From Roseibacillus sp. (lineage in GTDB: Bacteria > Verrucomicrobiota > Verrucomicrobiae > Verrucomicrobiales > Akkermansiaceae): a stretch of DNA of 7,785 nt. Location: the NCBI GenBank assembly GCA_002723015.1, contig PBNG01000075.1:21648-29432 (forward strand). The letters run 5' to 3'. The translations under genes and the position numbers were made by a program. Under the pieces are notes generated by a model. That model made no database searches and had not been told where the DNA came from. It saw nothing but the letters and a program-made list of their open reading frames with translations. Positions 5,689-7,785 of the stretch are shown here, piece after piece (position 1 is the stretch's first letter; each line of letters opens with the position of its first letter).

Positions 5689-7089
5689 TTACGCGAGGAT
5701 GTCCTGTACTACCCGTCCGTGGACATCGGTCAGCCGGAAGTCTCGACCCGCATAACGGTAGGTGAGCTTCTTATGATCGATCCCCAGCTGGTGGAGGATG
5801 GTAGCATGGAGATCGTGAAAATGAACCCGGTTTTCCGTCGCGTAGTAGCCATACTCATCAGTAGCGCCATATTGGATCCCCGGCTTGATCCCGCCCCCGG
5901 CGAGGAACATGGTATTGGCGTGGGGATTGTGGTCCCGTCCATCACGCCCCTGGGCCACGGGGGTCCGACCGAACTCGCCACCCCATAGCACCAGCGTTTC
6001 ATCCAGTAGGCCACGTTGTTTGAGATCTGTGATCAGGCCGGCCACAGGTTTGTCCATCTCACCGGCCAGGCGGGCATGCTCCTTGCGCAGATTCCCATGG
6101 GAATCCCAATAGCGATGAGTCACCTGCACGAACCGCACTCCTGCTTCGCTGAAGCGTCGGGCCATGAGACATTGCTCCCCGAACTTCCGCGTATTGTCCT
6201 GGTCCATCCCGTAGAGCTTTTTCACCGCCTCGTGCTCGTCAGAAACGTCCTGCACCCCGGGTGCCTCCATCTGCATCCGGAAAGCCAGTTCGTAGGACGC
6301 GATCCGAGCCTCCAGTTCGGAATCCCCTGCACTCTGAGCTAGGTGTCCCTCATTCATCCCCTTCAGGAGGTCCAGCTCCCGGCGCTGCAGATCACGACTT
6401 TTGAGAGGGCTGTTGATGAAGGGCACCGTCATTCCCCTCCCCTTCCCTCCGATTCGGGTTCCTTGATAGTGGGCGGGCAGAAACGCGGAGGACCACGCAT
6501 TGGCACCTCCGTGCCCCCCGGTCGGGTCAATCGTGATGAAACCAGGAAGGTTCTGGTTCTCAGTTCCCAATCCGTAGTTGATCCACGACCCCATCGCAGG
6601 ACGCGTAAAGGTATCCGAGCCCGTGTGCAATTCCAGCAAGGCTCCCCCGTGCCGGGAGTTGGAGCCATGGATCGACTTAACGATGCAGAGGTCATCCACG
6701 ATGGAAGACAGGTGAGGCAGAATCTCGCTCACCTCGGCCCCTGTTTGCCCATGCTTGGAGAAGTTCCAGGGGGAGGCCAGGAGGTTGCCAGTCTTGGCTG
6801 AGACGATGCGCGGCTTCTCAAAGGGGAGAGGCTTGTTATCATCCCGGGTCAGCTGTGGCTTATGATCGAAAAGATCTACCTGCGACGGCCCCCCATGCAT
6901 GAAGACAAAAATGACTCGCTTGGCGCGCGCCAGTGATGGAGCCGGCTTGGGACTGAGTGCGGAAGCGGAGTGAGCATTCTGCGCCATAAGCCCGTGCAGG
7001 GCGAGCGCCCCGAACCCGGCCGAGGAGGACCCCAGCATTTCCCGGCGCGTGAGTGGGCGAGGCTGGCGATTCTGGCAAAGGCGGCTCAT
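5689..7089 (-). CDS. DUF1501 domain protein with twin-arginine-like leader
   Basis: The complete 466-residue protein begins with RPLTRREMLGSSSAGFGALA (11-30), a twin-arginine-like export signal of the kind usual in this family. DUF1501 has an alkaline-phosphatase/sulfatase-like fold. Visible family motifs in order are VIFVFMHGGPSQVDLFDHKP (59-78), GGALLELHTGSD (148-159), VQVTHRYWDSHGN (321-333), WGGEFGRTP (369-377), GRDGRDHNPHANTM (381-394), FHDLHATILHQLGID (424-438) and YAGRDFRLTDV (446-456). The length is typical and no key block is missing. The family is abundant in Planctomycetota and Verrucomicrobiota. Its enzymatic role is not established, although the fold and the HGG and HD motifs suggest metal-dependent hydrolysis. 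It starts 68 bp after the DUF1553 stop codon on the same strand, so the two are probably one operon. No Shine-Dalgarno sequence is evident before the ATG. Confidence 0.94.
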   Translation of the reverse strand: MSRLCQNRQPRPLTRREMLGSSSAGFGALALHGLMAQNAHSASALSPKPAPSLARAKRVIFVFMHGGPSQVDLFDHKPQLTRDDNKPLPFEKPRIVSAKTGNLLASPWNFSKHGQTGAEVSEILPHLSSIVDDLCIVKSIHGSNSRHGGALLELHTGSDTFTRPAMGSWINYGLGTENQNLPGFITIDPTGGHGGANAWSSAFLPAHYQGTRIGGKGRGMTVPFINSPLKSRDLQRRELDLLKGMNEGHLAQSAGDSELEARIASYELAFRMQMEAPGVQDVSDEHEAVKKLYGMDQDNTRKFGEQCLMARRFSEAGVRFVQVTHRYWDSHGNLRKEHARLAGEMDKPVAGLITDLKQRGLLDETLVLWGGEFGRTPVAQGRDGRDHNPHANTMFLAGGGIKPGIQYGATDEYGYYATENRVHFHDLHATILHQLGIDHKKLTYRYAGRDFRLTDVHGRVVQDILA

Positions 7090-7157
7090 GAATGGGACAG
7101 GGGAAGTATGACGAAAGGGCAGGACAATGTCAAAGACACGAAGAGGAAGGCTCCGGA

Positions 7158-7785
7158 TTACTCAAGGTACAGGAATTCATTACTGGCCATCAACACCCGG
7201 GCCACACTCTCCCACGCTTCCTCTCTGGATATCTTGGAGGCAACCGAGGTTGCCACCACTTTCTCGATCCGGGTCATTTCCTCCGGCCGCGCTGGTCGTC
7301 CATAGTAATGCATGATCATCCAGTCAGCTCGCTGTCCGCTGCTGGCCCCTTTCGTGGCCTCGATCATGACCTCCACAATCCGCGCCGCAGAATCGTGAAT
7401 CATCGGGCTGTTCATGAGCACCAGAGCCTGCTGGGTGACGGTGGAGGTCTTGCGGTTTCCATTGGCAACGGAAGGGTCTGAGAAATCAAACGAGTTCAAT
7501 TCATCATAACCGGCACTTCGGATCACCGGGAGGTAGACCGATCTCCGGGGACTCTGGATCCACTCCTTCATTTTGCCCTTGTCGATATAGTCGGTTGGTT
7601 TCCGCTGAAGAAACCCTCCTCCCATGGTCAGGTCCAGCCGGTTTGACTTATAGAGAATCGAGTCGCGAATCACCTCCGCCTCTGCCCGGCGGGGCTTCCA
7701 GCGGGCGAAAAGCCTGTTATCCGGATCCTTTTCCAGAGCCTCCGGAGCTCTCGACCCCTGCCGATAGGTTGCGGATCGCATAATC
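7158..7785 (-). CDS. DUF1553 domain protein, C-terminal part (5' end outside window)
   Basis: The frame runs off the right edge without a stop. A methionine at 7779-7781 is internal, since it sits inside the conserved IMRSATYRQ block of the family. In 207 visible residues the C-terminal DUF1553 motifs appear in order: MRSATYRQ, DPDNRLFARWKPRR (19-32), EVIRDSILYKSNRLD (36-50), RRSVYLPVIRS (79-89), FDFSDPSVANGNR (98-110), TVTQQALVLMNSPM (114-127), YYGRPARPEE (159-168) and the ending LMASNEFLYLE (197-207). Full-length relatives are usually 700-1100 residues and often carry a cytochrome-like domain (PSCyt1) and DUF1549 upstream. They are exported, of unknown biochemical role, and are very often paired with a DUF1501 gene just downstream, as seen here. 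Confidence 0.93.
   Translation of the reverse strand, partial: IMRSATYRQGSRAPEALEKDPDNRLFARWKPRRAEAEVIRDSILYKSNRLDLTMGGGFLQRKPTDYIDKGKMKEWIQSPRRSVYLPVIRSAGYDELNSFDFSDPSVANGNRKTSTVTQQALVLMNSPMIHDSAARIVEVMIEATKGASSGQRADWMIMHYYGRPARPEEMTRIEKVVATSVASKISREEAWESVARVLMASNEFLYLE

Noticed and set aside
5719..6801. Chain of plus-strand ORFs opposite DUF1501
   Set aside because: They are antisense reading frames of a high-GC gene with all DUF1501 motifs on the minus strand.

Overview
The gene content suggests a member of the PVC superphylum, most likely Verrucomicrobiota and less likely Planctomycetota. This is inference from families, not phylogeny. The diagnostic families are a DUF1553/DUF1501 gene pair, a large-protein C-terminus carrying the single-haem domain typical of this group, a sulfatase N-terminus, a DUF1552-like C-terminus, an exported Dabb protein and an exported CIA30 protein. 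Most products carry Sec, Tat or lipoprotein signals, so this is largely a cell-envelope and periplasmic region. Shine-Dalgarno sequences are weak or absent in front of most genes.

Layout. Position 1 to 975 (+) is the 3' end of a haem-binding c-type cytochrome protein whose N-terminus lies outside the window. It converges on a CIA30-family exported protein (997-1620, -). Across a roughly 200 bp divergent intergenic region, an exported Dabb-domain protein (1822-2208, +) is followed after 15 bp by a short 112-codon ORF (2224-2562, +). That ORF begins as a sulfatase and ends as a DUF1552 protein, and is the most unusual object here. It converges on an SMP-30/gluconolactonase-like lipoprotein (2612-3694, -), which lies downstream of a single-domain cupin (3798-4151, -). 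Divergent from the cupin is a complete SLC13/DASS sodium-coupled anion transporter (4224-5669, +). This converges on a DUF1501 protein with a twin-arginine-like leader (5689-7089, -), which lies downstream of the C-terminal part of a DUF1553 protein running off the right edge (7158-7785, -).

How the genes may work together. DUF1553 and DUF1501 are a recurrent pair in PVC genomes and look like one transcription unit here. Their biochemical role is not established. The lactonase-like lipoprotein, the cupin and the carboxylate transporter could together handle an organic or sugar acid (lactone opening outside, uptake by the transporter), but only proximity and family role support this.

No tRNA, rRNA, CRISPR array, insertion sequence or phage gene was seen. 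No stretch longer than 300 bases lacks a gene. I did not find a convincing new multi-gene system. The sulfatase/DUF1552 chimera is the best candidate for a second look, and it more likely records a deletion than a new function.
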